Positions 1-10,998 of a stretch of DNA of 64,000 bases are shown here, piece after piece. The first letter of the stretch is position 1; each line of letters starts with the position of its first letter. Source of the DNA: Streptomyces sp. R21 (GTDB lineage Bacteria; Actinomycetota; Actinomycetes; Streptomycetales; Streptomycetaceae); NCBI RefSeq assembly GCF_041051975.1, contig NZ_CP163435.1, positions 8,462,501-8,526,500 on the forward strand. The letters are read 5' to 3'. The notes beneath the pieces were generated by a model that saw only the letters and a program-made list of their open reading frames with translations, did not search any database and had not been told where the DNA came from. The translations under genes and the position numbers were made by a program.

Positions 1-2645
<2,645 letters not shown>

Positions 2646-2744
2646 CAGTTGCTCGCGTCCACTGTGTCAGTTCTGAAATAACGAACGACATGCCTCCTCC
2701 CTGGGCCACAGGGAGTCGAGGCAACTGGTTCACAATTTCACAGT

Positions 2745-2863
2745 GTTTCGGTGGTCATAGCGTGAGGGAAACGCCCGGTTACATTCCGAACCCGGAAGCT
2801 AAGCCTCACAGCGCCGATGGTACTGCAGGGGGGACCCTGTGGGAGAGTAGGACGCCGCCGAAC
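2745..2863 (+). rRNA. 5S ribosomal RNA
   Basis: A 119-nt stretch begins GTTTCGGTGGTCATAGCG and ends GGACGCCGCCGAAC, so its ends pair as 5S helix I. The internal CCGAACCCGGAAGCTAAG loop is the universal 5S signature. It lies about 100 nt downstream of the 23S 3' end, as in all Streptomyces rrn operons. Confidence 0.97.
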
Positions 2864-2872
2864 TCCTTTTAG

Positions 2873-2916
2873 AGCTCCGGTTCCTGGGCATCAGCCCAGG
2901 AACCGGAGCTTTTTTG
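2873..2916 (+). terminator. Intrinsic terminator of the rRNA operon
   Basis: A perfect 17-bp stem (AGCTCCGGTTCCTGGGC pairing with its complement, loop ATCA) is followed directly by a run of six or more T residues. This is a textbook rho-independent terminator. Long U tails are uncommon in Streptomyces but typical after rRNA operons. Confidence 0.95.
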
Positions 2917-3014
2917 TTTTCCGGGCGGCGCCTCCACCCCTCGGTACGTCGCTGGGAACGCTGAGGGTAAGGTCAGGGGGCATCGTTGGCTCGTTTCCCA
3001 CAGGAGGCCCCCGG

Positions 3015-3623
3015 GTGGAGGTCCAGGAGACCCGCGTCCAGACAGACCGGGTCCTCACCATCCCGAACATCCTCAGCATGGCGCGCCTTGTCGGCGTACC
3101 CGTCTTCCTGTGGTTGATCCTCAGGCCTGAGTTCGGTGGTCCCAAGAGCGATACCTGGGCCCTGCTCGTGCTCATGCTGAGCGGCATCAGTGACTACCTC
3201 GATGGAAAGCTCGCGCGACGCTGGAACCAGATCAGCAGTCTCGGCCGGCTGCTCGATCCCGCGGCCGACCGGCTCTACATTCTGTCCACTCTCGTAGGCC
3301 TCACCTGGCGCGAGATTCTCCCGCTCTGGTTGACCGGTGTACTGCTGGCGAGAGAGCTGGTCCTGCTGGTGATGGTGGGCATCCTCAGGCGCCACGGCTA
3401 CCCCCCGCCGCAGGTGAACTTCCTCGGGAAGGCGGCCACCTTCAACTTGATGTACGCCTTCCCGTTGTTGCTGCTCAGTGACGCAAGTGGATGGATCGCG
3501 TCACTGGCTGCTATTTTCGGATGGGCGTTCGCCGGATGGGGTACAACGCTGTACTGGTGGGCAGGGATCCTCTACGTGGTTCAGGTCCGCCGCCTGGTCA
3601 GGGCGGACACCAAGGCCGATTGA
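3015..3623 (+). CDS. CDP-alcohol phosphatidyltransferase, cardiolipin synthase type
   Basis: A 202-residue integral membrane enzyme of the CDP-alcohol phosphatidyltransferase family. The whole catalytic signature is visible as DYLDGKLAR, then G eight residues on, then DPAAD, which matches D-x2-DG-x2-AR-x8-G-x3-D-x3-D. The rest is mostly hydrophobic, as expected for about six membrane helices. The GTG start at 3015 is chosen because CAGGAGG lies 7 nt upstream; the frame is open further 5' without another good start. In S. coelicolor the gene in this position beside the mannose-1-phosphate guanylyltransferase gene (SCO1389) is a eukaryote-like cardiolipin synthase that uses CDP-diacylglycerol and phosphatidylglycerol, so that role is inferred here. 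A PgsA-like role cannot be excluded from sequence. Confidence 0.88.
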   Translation: MEVQETRVQTDRVLTIPNILSMARLVGVPVFLWLILRPEFGGPKSDTWALLVLMLSGISDYLDGKLARRWNQISSLGRLLDPAADRLYILSTLVGLTWREILPLWLTGVLLARELVLLVMVGILRRHGYPPPQVNFLGKAATFNLMYAFPLLLLSDASGWIASLAAIFGWAFAGWGTTLYWWAGILYVVQVRRLVRADTKAD

Positions 3624-3733
3624 GCTCGCCGATTGCGCGGCTGTAGTGGCTCGATGGCCCGCTGACGAAAATTGCGGGACAATCAGGACGGGTGAAGTCG
3701 GCTGACCGTCTCTTCAAGGAGGACGCTTCCGAC

Positions 3734-6229
3734 ATGAAGGCCGTTGTGATGGCCGGAGGCGAAGGCACGCGCCTTCGTCCCATGACCTCAAGCATGCCCA
3801 AGCCGCTCCTGCCCGTGGCCAATCGCCCGATCATGGAGCATGTGCTACGGCTGCTCAAAAGGCATGGGCTCAACGAGACCGTCGTTACTGTCCAGTTCTT
3901 GGCCTCACTGGTCAAGAACTACTTCGGTGACGGCGAGGAGCTCGGCATGGAGCTCACCTATGCCAATGAGGAGAAGCCACTCGGAACCGCCGGGAGCGTC
4001 AAGAACGCCGAGGAGGCGTTGAAGGACGACACCTTCCTCGTCATCTCCGGTGATGCTCTGACCGACTTCGATCTCACCGACCTCATCAATTTCCACAAGG
4101 AAAAGGGCGCGCTCGTCACCGTCTGTCTGACGCGCGTGCCGAACCCTCTGGAATTCGGCATCACCATCGTGGACGAAGAGGGCAAGGTCGAGCGCTTCCT
4201 GGAGAAGCCGACCTGGGGTCAGGTCTTCTCGGACACCGTGAACACCGGAATCTACGTCATGGAGCCCGAGGTCTTCGACTATGTCGAGGCCGATGTCTCC
4301 GTCGACTGGTCCGGTGATGTCTTCCCTCAGCTGATGAAGGAGGGCAAGCCGATCTACGGCTATATCGCCGAAGGGTATTGGGAGGACGTCGGCACCCACG
4401 AGAGCTATGTGAAGGCGCAGGCCGACGTCCTGGAGGGCAAGGTCGACGTCGAACTCGACGGCTTCGAGATCTCTCCGGGCGTATGGGTCGCTGAAGGCGC
4501 GGAGGTGCACCCCGATGCCGTACTGCGTGGACCGCTCTACATCGGCGACTACGCCAAGGTCGAAGCGGACGTAGAAATCCGGGAGCACACCGTCGTGGGC
4601 TCCAACGTCGTCGTCAAGAGCGGGGCCTTTCTGCACAAGGCCGTTGTGCACGACAACGTGTACATCGGCCAGCACTGTAATCTCCGGGGCTGCGTCGTCG
4701 GGAAGAACACCGACATCATGCGGGCGGCGAGGATCGAGGACGGCGCTGTCATCGGTGACGAGTGCCTCGTCGGTGAAGAATCGATCATTCAGGGAAACGT
4801 TCGCGTCTACCCGTTCAAGACGATCGAGGCCGGCGCCTTCGTCAACACCTCGGTGATCTGGGAATCCCGAGGGCAGGCGCATCTCTTCGGCGCTCGTGGT
4901 GTGTCCGGGATCCTGAATGTGGAGATCACGCCGGAGCTCGTGGTGCGGCTTGCCGGAGCTTACGCGACGACCCTGAAGAAGGGCTCCACCGTCACCACGG
5001 CTCGCGACCACTCCCGAGGCGCGCGTGCGCTGAAAAGGGCCGTCATCTCGGCGCTGCAGACCAGCGCCATCGACGTACGAGATCTGGAGAACGTGCCGCT
5101 GCCGGTGGCGCGGCAGCAGACCGCTCGGGGAAGCGCCGGCGGGATCATGATCCGGACCACGCCAGGCGTGCCGGACTCCGTCGACATCATGTTCTTCGAC
5201 AGTCAGGGCGCGGACCTGTCGCAGGCGAGTCAGCGGAAGCTGGACCGGGTGTTCGCGCGGCAGGAGTACCGGCGCGCGTTCCCGGGCGAGATCGGGGATC
5301 TGCACTTCCCGGCCAGCGTCTTCGACTCCTATACGGGATCGCTGCTGAGGAACATCGACACCAGCGGGATCTCCGAGTCCGGGCTGAAGGTGGTCGTGGA
5401 CGCCTCGAACGGCAGCGCCGGACTCGTGCTGCCCAGTCTGCTGGGCAAGCTCGGGGTCGACGCGCTGACCATCAATCCTGGTCTCGACGAGTCCAGGCCG
5501 ACGGAGACGGCGGATGGGCGCCGGTCCGGGCTCGTGAGGCTCGGCGAGATCGTGGCGTCTGCGCGGGCCGCGTTCGGGGTGCGTTTCGACCCGGTGGGCG
5601 AGCGGCTCTCACTGGTGGACGAGAAGGGGCGGATCGTCGAGGACGACCGGGCACTGCTCGTCATGCTCGACCTGGTGGCCGCGGAGCGGCGCAGCGGGCG
5701 GGTGGCGTTGCCGGTGACCACCACGCGGATCGCCGAGCAGGTGGCGGCGTACCACGGGACGCAGGTCGAGTGGACGACCACGTCTCCCGACGACCTGACG
5801 CGGGTCGGGGGCGATGACGCGACGATATTCGGTGGTGACGGTCGGGGTGGGTTCATCATCCCGGAGTTCAGCAGCGTCTTCGACGGTACGGCCGCGTTCG
5901 TACGGCTCATCGGGCTGGTGGCGCGGACGCAGCTCACGCTCAGCCAGATCGACGCGCGGATCCCGCGGGCGCACGTCCTGAAGCGCGATCTGGCGACTCC
6001 CTGGGCAGTCAAGGGACTTGTGATGCGCCGGGTCGTGGAGGAGGCCGGGGAGCGGTTCGTGGACACCACGGACGGCGTACGTGTCGTGGAGACCGACGGG
6101 CGCTGGGTCATGGTTCTTCCCGACCCGGCCGAAGCTGTCACCCATCTGTGGGCCGAAGGGCCCGACGACGCTTCGGCGCAAGCCCTGCTCGACGAGTGGT
6201 CTGCCGTGGTGGACAGCGCCGGACGCTGA
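3734..6229 (+). CDS. Mannose-1-phosphate guanylyltransferase-like protein with degenerate phosphomannomutase domain
   Basis: An 831-residue, three-part protein. Residues 1 to about 235 are a sugar nucleotidyltransferase with the pyrophosphorylase signature GGEGTRLRPMT and a GTAGSV motif. Residues about 250-370 form a left-handed beta helix of hexapeptide repeats. The last 450 residues follow a phosphohexomutase fold. The mutase active site is not conserved: the phosphoserine loop (usually TASHNP) reads IRTTPGV near residue 475, and the metal loop (usually DGDxDR) reads DPVGER near residue 620. The first domain should make GDP-mannose or a related NDP-sugar; the last is probably regulatory or structural. 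ATG at 3734 follows AAGGAGG by about 10 nt, and an in-frame upstream ATG at 3692 has no such site. Confidence 0.85.
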   Translation: MKAVVMAGGEGTRLRPMTSSMPKPLLPVANRPIMEHVLRLLKRHGLNETVVTVQFLASLVKNYFGDGEELGMELTYANEEKPLGTAGSVKNAEEALKDDTFLVISGDALTDFDLTDLINFHKEKGALVTVCLTRVPNPLEFGITIVDEEGKVERFLEKPTWGQVFSDTVNTGIYVMEPEVFDYVEADVSVDWSGDVFPQLMKEGKPIYGYIAEGYWEDVGTHESYVKAQADVLEGKVDVELDGFEISPGVWVAEGAEVHPDAVLRGPLYIGDYAKVEADVEIREHTVVGSNVVVKSGAFLHKAVVHDNVYIGQHCNLRGCVVGKNTDIMRAARIEDGAVIGDECLVGEESIIQGNVRVYPFKTIEAGAFVNTSVIWESRGQAHLFGARGVSGILNVEITPELVVRLAGAYATTLKKGSTVTTARDHSRGARALKRAVISALQTSAIDVRDLENVPLPVARQQTARGSAGGIMIRTTPGVPDSVDIMFFDSQGADLSQASQRKLDRVFARQEYRRAFPGEIGDLHFPASVFDSYTGSLLRNIDTSGISESGLKVVVDASNGSAGLVLPSLLGKLGVDALTINPGLDESRPTETADGRRSGLVRLGEIVASARAAFGVRFDPVGERLSLVDEKGRIVEDDRALLVMLDLVAAERRSGRVALPVTTTRIAEQVAAYHGTQVEWTTTSPDDLTRVGGDDATIFGGDGRGGFIIPEFSSVFDGTAAFVRLIGLVARTQLTLSQIDARIPRAHVLKRDLATPWAVKGLVMRRVVEEAGERFVDTTDGVRVVETDGRWVMVLPDPAEAVTHLWAEGPDDASAQALLDEWSAVVDSAGR

Positions 6230-6239
6230 GCATGCGCGC

Positions 6240-6277
6240 GTGCCGGACAAGTGCCCCTAAGGGGGCCTGTCCGGCAC
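6240..6277 (+). terminator. Hairpin after the nucleotidyltransferase gene
   Basis: An inverted repeat with arms GTGCCGGACA and TGTCCGGCAC extends inward through a GC-rich stem around a TAA loop. It starts 10 nt after the stop codon and has no T tail, as is usual for Streptomyces terminators. It separates the gene upstream from the DUF881 operon. Confidence 0.6.
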
Positions 6278-6319
6278 GTCGGTGGGGCCATTCGGAGGTA
6301 GCGCCCGCGACGTGCGACG

Positions 6320-7222
6320 ATGTGCGGCATGCCGCAGCAGCCCCCCGTTCGGAGCACTCCTACGCGCCCCTCGCGCCCGGACGCCTCCATGTCGCTGCTC
6401 ACCAACGTCATGGACCACAGCCTCGACGACGGGTATGCGGAGGCGGCGGCGCGCAAGCAGGCCGAGGGCGCCGGTGGCATGCCGAAGACGGTGCGGGCGA
6501 AGCTGGGTCTGGCCGCCGGTCTCGTACTCGCGGCGCTTGTGGTGACCGTAGGCGCGGCGAACGCGCGGATAGCGGCCCCGGTGATCGCCAAGGAGCGACA
6601 GGAGCTCATCGACCGTATCGAGCGCGAGACGGACGCGGCGGACAAGCTCGAAAGCAGTGTCGACACCCTGCGCGACGACGTGAGCGCGCGGCAGCGCGAA
6701 GCGTTGAAGAAGGACGGCGGCGGCCAGGCCGATCTGGTGGACATCCTGTCGGGTGCCACGGAGGTGCACGGTCCCGGCGTGAAACTCGTCGTGAACGACG
6801 CCAAGGAAGCCAGCACCGGCGGTGACGGCGACCCGCGCGAAACCTCCGGGTTCTCCGACACCGGCCGGGTGCGCGACCGCGACATGCAGCGCGTCGTGAA
6901 CGGGCTCTGGGAGTCGGGCGCCGAGGCCGTCGCGATCAACGGGCAGCGGCTGACGGCGCTGTCGGCGATCCGGGCCGCGGGCGACGCCATACTGGTCGAC
7001 AACAAGCCACTGGTGCCGCCGTACACCGTGCTCGCCGTGGGGGACGGCAAACGGCTGAGCACGAAGTTCCAGAACAGCGCCGACGGACAGTATCTGCACG
7101 CGCTGCAGGAGAACTACGACATCCGGACCAGCATCTCCGTGGAGAGCGACGTCCGGCTGCCGGCCGCACCGAGTGTGATCGTACGTACAGCACAGCCGAG
7201 CACAGAGAAGGGCACATCGTGA
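6320..7222 (+). CDS. DUF881 family membrane-anchored protein (first copy)
   Basis: A 300-residue protein with a cytoplasmic N-terminus, one membrane segment at about residues 54-75 (LGLAAGLVLAALVVTVGAA), a coiled-coil-like stretch (residues about 90-130) and an extracellular DUF881 domain with GVKLVVND and the INGQRLTALSAIR core. DUF881 proteins (YlxW/YlxX neighbours in Bacillus, Rv1823/Rv1825 in mycobacteria) sit with division genes, but their biochemical role is unknown. The gene opens an operon with the next two genes through a GTGA overlap. The start is uncertain: ATG at 6320 or 6329, neither with a well-spaced ribosome-binding site. Confidence 0.85.
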   Translation: MCGMPQQPPVRSTPTRPSRPDASMSLLTNVMDHSLDDGYAEAAARKQAEGAGGMPKTVRAKLGLAAGLVLAALVVTVGAANARIAAPVIAKERQELIDRIERETDAADKLESSVDTLRDDVSARQREALKKDGGGQADLVDILSGATEVHGPGVKLVVNDAKEASTGGDGDPRETSGFSDTGRVRDRDMQRVVNGLWESGAEAVAINGQRLTALSAIRAAGDAILVDNKPLVPPYTVLAVGDGKRLSTKFQNSADGQYLHALQENYDIRTSISVESDVRLPAAPSVIVRTAQPSTEKGTS

Positions 7223-7551
7223 TCGCCGTACTGGGCCTCGTCGTGGGAGTCGTGGCCGGACTGTTGGTCCGGCCCGAGGTTCCGGCGGTTGTCGAGCCTT
7301 ACCTTCCGATCGCCGTCGTGGCGGCGCTCGACGCCGTGTTCGGTGGTCTGCGGGCCATGCTCGACGGCATCTTCGACGACAAGGTCTTCGTGGTGTCGTT
7401 CCTGTCGAACGTGGTCGTGGCCGCGCTGATCGTCTTCCTGGGCGACAAGTTGGGCGTCGGCGCCCAGCTGTCCACGGGTGTCGTGGTCGTCCTCGGCATC
7501 CGGATCTTCTCCAACGCCGCGGCGATCCGTCGACACGTCTTCCGGGCGTGA
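7219..7551 (+). CDS. sbp: Small basic protein (Sbp, DUF1290 family)
   Basis: A 110-residue hydrophobic protein of the small basic protein family. It has an N-terminal helix (VLGLVVGVVAGLLV), the conserved IAVVAALDAVFGGLRA segment and a third hydrophobic stretch (LIVFLGDKLGVGAQL), consistent with three membrane helices. In Bacillus and mycobacteria this family always lies beside DUF881 and division genes; its function is not established. The GTG start overlaps the stop of the upstream gene by 4 nt, so translation is likely coupled. Confidence 0.88.
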   Translation: MIAVLGLVVGVVAGLLVRPEVPAVVEPYLPIAVVAALDAVFGGLRAMLDGIFDDKVFVVSFLSNVVVAALIVFLGDKLGVGAQLSTGVVVVLGIRIFSNAAAIRRHVFRA

Positions 7552-8393
7552 GGTCGATGAGCAACGAGGACGAGGCCCCGAAGAACCGCCTGCGCAAGGA
7601 ACTGCCCGAAGAGGTCCCGGCCCTTGCGGCCGCGGAGACCGAGGACGAGGAGCAGGCTCAGGAGCCGTCGCTGACCGGCCGTCAGCGGCTCGTGCAGGGG
7701 GTGTGGCCGCCGCGGCTCAGCCGCGCCCAACTCATCGTCGCGCTGCTGCTGTTCGGCCTCGGCTTCGGCCTGGCCGTCCAGGTCGCGTCCAACAGCGACA
7801 GTGGCAGTGCCCTGCGCGGCGCACGTCAGGAAGATCTCGTACGCATTCTCGATGAACTCGACAACCGTACGCAGCGTCTTGAAGACGAGAAGCAGGGTCT
7901 CGAGGACCAGCGTACCGAGCTGGAGACCAGCTCGGACCAGGCCGAGGAGGCTCGCAAGCAGACGGTCGAGAAGGAGAAGCAACTCGGCATTCTGGCGGGC
8001 ACAGTGGCGGCGCAAGGACCCGGCATCACGCTGACGATCAACGACACGAAGGGGACGGTCGAAGCGGACATGCTGCTCGACGCGATCCAGGAGCTGCGCG
8101 CGGCCGGCGCGGAAGCGATCCAGGTGAACGGCGTGCGCGTCGTCGCCGGCACCTATCTGACGGACTCCGACGGAGGAGTCAAGGTCGACGGGAACAAGAT
8201 CAGCCAGCCCTATCGTTTCAAGGTCATCGGCAAGCCGCAGGACCTCGAGCCGGCGCTGAACATCCCCGGAGGTGTGGTGCAGACGCTGGAGAAGGAGCAG
8301 GCCACCGTCACGGTGGACCGCTCGACGAAGATCGTCGTGGACGCCTTGCGACCGGCGAAGCGCCCTGACTACGCTCGGTCGTCCTCCCAGTGA
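7548..8393 (+). CDS. DUF881 family membrane-anchored protein (second copy)
   Basis: A 281-residue protein with an acidic, charged N-terminal 60 residues, one membrane helix (LIVALLLFGLGFGLAVQVA), a clear coiled coil (residues about 90-145, rich in E, Q, R and L) and a C-terminal DUF881 domain (GPGITLTIND, AIQVNGVRVVAGTYL). The GTG at 7548 overlaps the stop of sbp as GTGA; an in-frame ATG at 7557 is an alternative. The DUF881-sbp-DUF881 trio suggests one membrane complex outside the cytoplasm, which is inference. Confidence 0.87.
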   Translation: MRSMSNEDEAPKNRLRKELPEEVPALAAAETEDEEQAQEPSLTGRQRLVQGVWPPRLSRAQLIVALLLFGLGFGLAVQVASNSDSGSALRGARQEDLVRILDELDNRTQRLEDEKQGLEDQRTELETSSDQAEEARKQTVEKEKQLGILAGTVAAQGPGITLTINDTKGTVEADMLLDAIQELRAAGAEAIQVNGVRVVAGTYLTDSDGGVKVDGNKISQPYRFKVIGKPQDLEPALNIPGGVVQTLEKEQATVTVDRSTKIVVDALRPAKRPDYARSSSQ

Positions 8394-8583
8394 ACCGGCG
8401 GTGCATGGGGGTTGTCGGGCCAGGGCATGAGGTTGCGGGGGGTCGGCGCACCGAATGGGTGGTGCGTGGTGGAAACTGTCTGGTGGATACGGACGTTGTG
8501 AGGATGTCCGGGTCGACCGGCGAGTGCAGTCAGGGTTCGTCCTGCCCCACGGGCGGGTCTGTTTCGGTCAAGGGGAATCGCCC

Positions 8584-9426
8584 GTGAAGTTGTTTGCGAA
8601 GTTGTTCGGCAAGAGCGCGCGAGAGGGCAACGACAACGCGTCGGCCCGTCATCGCGCACCGCGCCATGGTGAAGAGGGCCAGAGCGGCGAGCGTCCGCTC
8701 TTCCGGGACCAGGTCTCCGGCCCGGGTGGTGACATTTCCGGTGGTCAGGGCGCGCCGTCTGTTGACCCTGCCCAGTCCGGGCGCATAGGTTTCGGGGAAC
8801 CGTCAACCTCAAGTACGGGTGGAGGGTTTGCCTCCGATCCGTATGCGTCCCATGCCCCTGGAGGGCAGCCGCGGCAGGAGGATCCGTCCATGTCGGCCCT
8901 GGTGTGTACGAGGTGCGGGAACCGCAACGCGGAGAACAGCCGGTTCTGTTCCAACTGCGGTGCGCCGCTGCGAGGCGGAGCGGCCGCCGAGCGTCCGTCC
9001 GAGACGACGTCCACGATCTCCATCTCCGGTCTTGAGGCCTACGACGCCGAGGTGACGGGCCAGACGCAGTCGCCGGCGCTCTCCCCGGAGGCGCAGGCGG
9101 CCGTCGACGCGCTGCCTCTCGGCTCGGCGCTGCTGGTGGTGCGCCGCGGTCCGAACTCGGGCAGCCGCTTCCTGCTGGACGGTGAGCTGACCACGGCCGG
9201 GCGCCATCCGCAGAGCGACATCTTCCTGGACGACGTGACGGTGTCGCGTCGTCACGTGGAGTTCCGTCGCGTTGCGGACGGCTCGTTCACGGTGGCCGAT
9301 GTAGGCAGCCTCAACGGCACGTACGTCAACCGGGAGCGGATCGACTCGGTCGCGCTGTCGAACGGCGACGAGGTGCAGATCGGCAAGTACCGGCTGGTCT
9401 TCTACGCGAGCCAGCGGGGCATCTGA
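8584..9426 (+). CDS. FHA-domain protein with zinc ribbon, GarA/OdhI type
   Basis: A 280-residue protein. Residues 1-105 are polar and low-complexity. Residues 108-125 form a zinc ribbon (C108, C111, C122, C125). An ETTS motif at 140-143 matches the Ser/Thr-kinase phosphorylation site of mycobacterial GarA and corynebacterial OdhI. The FHA domain (about 178-275) keeps GRHPQSD, SRRH and LNGTYVN. GarA homologues bind their own phosphorylated N-terminus and switch off 2-oxoglutarate dehydrogenase and glutamate metabolism; this role is inferred. GTG at 8584 has AAGGGGA 7 nt upstream. An in-frame ATG at 8890 also has an AGGAGG and would give a 178-residue GarA-sized form. Confidence 0.88.
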   Translation: MKLFAKLFGKSAREGNDNASARHRAPRHGEEGQSGERPLFRDQVSGPGGDISGGQGAPSVDPAQSGRIGFGEPSTSSTGGGFASDPYASHAPGGQPRQEDPSMSALVCTRCGNRNAENSRFCSNCGAPLRGGAAAERPSETTSTISISGLEAYDAEVTGQTQSPALSPEAQAAVDALPLGSALLVVRRGPNSGSRFLLDGELTTAGRHPQSDIFLDDVTVSRRHVEFRRVADGSFTVADVGSLNGTYVNRERIDSVALSNGDEVQIGKYRLVFYASQRGI

Positions 9427-9428
9427 CC

Positions 9429-9458
9429 CTCCCCCAGACTCCGTCCGGGGGGACCCCC
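9429..9458 (+). repeat. Palindromic 30-bp dispersed repeat, copy 1
   Basis: The stretch starts CTCCCCCAGACTCCGTCCGG and can fold as CCCCC paired with GGGGG. It lies between the FHA gene and the merR gene. The same element occurs in inverted orientation at 11026-11055 with 28 of 30 positions matching. It resembles the REP-like intergenic hairpins common in Streptomyces. Confidence 0.75.
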
Positions 9459-9468
9459 AGGAAGGTCC

Positions 9469-10224
9469 ATGCTTCAAACACCGAGCGGCGGTGCCGACAG
9501 TGGCACCGCCGCCGCGGACAGTGGGCTGATGAGCATCGGTGCGGTGCTCAATGCGCTGCGCGACGAGTTCCCCGAGGTCACCATCTCCAAGATCAGGTTC
9601 CTGGAGTCGGAGGGGCTGATCGAGCCGCAGCGGACCCCATCGGGGTACCGGAAGTTCAGTGCCGGCGACGTCGAGCGGCTCGGACACGTTCTGAGGATGC
9701 AGCGGGACCACTATCTGCCCCTGAAGGTGATCCGCGAGCACCTGGAGGCCCTGGAGCGCGGTGAGGCGGTGCGCCTGCCGTCCCTGGGGCGTCAGCGCGA
9801 CCCGGGCGACGCGGAGCCTTCCGTCGACCTCTACGGCGAGCCTGGGACGCCCACCGTCGCGCGGGTCGGTCGGGCCGAGCTGCTCGTCGCGGCCGAGATC
9901 GAGGAGCAGCAGCTCGAGGAGTGGGAGTCGTACGGGCTCATCGCGCCGCTGCCGGACGGGGCGTACGACGCCGAGGCGGTGACGGTCGCCTCCCTCGTCG
10001 TAGAGCTGGGGCGGTTCGGGATCGAGCCGCGGCATCTGCGGGTCATGAAGGCGGCGGCCGACCGTGAGGCGGGGCTCGTGGACCAGGTGGTGGCCCCGCT
10101 GCGGCGGCACCGCAATCCACAGACCAGGGCGCACGCGGAGGCCCGTACGAAGGAGCTGGCGGGGCTCGCGGTGAAGTTGCACGCCGCGCTGGTGCAGACC
10201 GCGCTCGGCGTACGACTGCCCTGA
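9469..10224 (+). CDS. ftsR: MerR-family transcriptional regulator, FtsR type
   Basis: A 251-residue protein with an N-terminal winged helix-turn-helix of the MerR class (SIGAVLNALRDEF, ISKIRFLESEGLI, RTPSGYRKF) and a long C-terminal alpha-helical domain. It is the counterpart of Rv1828 and of corynebacterial FtsR, which controls ftsZ, by both sequence type and position after the FHA gene. No ligand-binding cysteines of metal-sensing MerR proteins are seen. ATG at 9469 follows AGGAAGG. Regulation of ftsZ in this organism is inference from the family. Confidence 0.83.
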   Translation: MLQTPSGGADSGTAAADSGLMSIGAVLNALRDEFPEVTISKIRFLESEGLIEPQRTPSGYRKFSAGDVERLGHVLRMQRDHYLPLKVIREHLEALERGEAVRLPSLGRQRDPGDAEPSVDLYGEPGTPTVARVGRAELLVAAEIEEQQLEEWESYGLIAPLPDGAYDAEAVTVASLVVELGRFGIEPRHLRVMKAAADREAGLVDQVVAPLRRHRNPQTRAHAEARTKELAGLAVKLHAALVQTALGVRLP

Positions 10225-10296
10225 ACCGGGGCGCCGCCGCAGGCCGGATCGCCCACCCGTTCTGTGCCCGACTACCCAAACATCCCGGGCACGGCC

Positions 10297-10302
10297 TAGG
10301 GT
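10297..10302 (+). promoter_or_regulatory. Candidate -10 element for a leaderless bifunctional-nuclease mRNA
   Basis: TAGGGT lies 6 nt before the GTG start at 10309, the spacing expected when transcription starts at the start codon. No ribosome-binding site precedes the GTG. The -35 region is not clearly recognisable. An inverted repeat GTGCCCG/CGGGCAC (about 10264-10292) lies just upstream. Confidence 0.5.
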
Positions 10303-10308
10303 TGCTGT

Positions 10309-10782
10309 GTGAACGAGCTCGATGTCGTAGGTGTCCGGGTCGAAATGCCCTCCAACCAACCGATCGTGCTCCTGCGTGAAGTGGGAGGCGACCGCTACCT
10401 CCCCATCTGGATCGGACCGGGGGAGGCGACGGCGATCGCCTTCGCGCAGCAGGGCATGGCCCCCGCGCGACCGCTGACCCACGACCTTTTCAAGGACGTG
10501 CTGGAAGCCGTCGGTCAGGAACTCACGGAAGTACGCATCACCGATCTTCGCGAGGGAGTCTTCTACGCGGAGCTGGTGTTCGCCAGCGGGGTCGAAGTGA
10601 GCGCCCGGCCGTCCGACGCCATAGCGCTGGCGCTGCGCACCGGCACGCCGATCTACGGCAGTGACGGGGTGCTTGACGACGCCGGCATCGCGATCCCCGA
10701 CGAGCAGGAGGACGAAGTGGAGAAGTTCCGCGAGTTCCTCGACCAGATCTCGCCCGAGGACTTCGGGACCAACAGTCAGTGA
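10309..10782 (+). CDS. Bifunctional nuclease family protein (DUF151)
   Basis: A 157-residue protein matching the bifunctional nuclease (BFN, DUF151) fold: VVLLRE-type strand, YLPIWIGPGEA, the SARPSDAIALALR motif and an acidic C-terminal helix. Plant members have DNase and RNase activity; the bacterial role is not settled. The mycobacterial counterpart Rv1829 sits in the same place between two MerR genes. No Shine-Dalgarno sequence precedes the GTG, and a TAGGGT lies 6 nt upstream, so the mRNA is probably leaderless. Confidence 0.86.
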   Translation: MNELDVVGVRVEMPSNQPIVLLREVGGDRYLPIWIGPGEATAIAFAQQGMAPARPLTHDLFKDVLEAVGQELTEVRITDLREGVFYAELVFASGVEVSARPSDAIALALRTGTPIYGSDGVLDDAGIAIPDEQEDEVEKFREFLDQISPEDFGTNSQ

Positions 10783-10912
10783 TGCCGCGCGGCGGCAGGC
10801 GCCCGAATGGCAATTGCCTGCGGCCAGTGTGGCGTGCTGCCGCCCCTCGTCAGAGCATTCGGCTAGCCTTTCCCCGCGGTGGAGCACGGGAAACCACTCC
10901 TAGGGTGATTAT

Positions 10913-10968
10913 CACTCGGCGTGCCGAGTGTGGCGATCGTTGACGCACCCCTGGTGACTGCCTACCGT
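10913..10968 (+). promoter_or_regulatory. Palindrome and consensus promoter for the second merR gene
   Basis: CACTCGGC-GT-GCCGAGTG (10913-10930) is a perfect 8-bp inverted repeat. Ten bases later comes TTGACG (10940-10945), a 17-bp spacer and TACCGT (10963-10968), a near-consensus vegetative promoter about 30 nt upstream of the merR start. The palindrome position just upstream of -35 suits an activator or autoregulator, possibly the MerR protein itself; that is inference. Confidence 0.7.
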
Positions 10969-10998
10969 CGAGAAGGCAGGTCAAGGACGGAGGTCGGC

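Noticed and set aside
3905..5305. 466-residue minus-strand frame opposite the nucleotidyltransferase
   Set aside because: Long antisense frame with no recognisable fold and skewed V/D/L/R content; real gene is on the plus strand.
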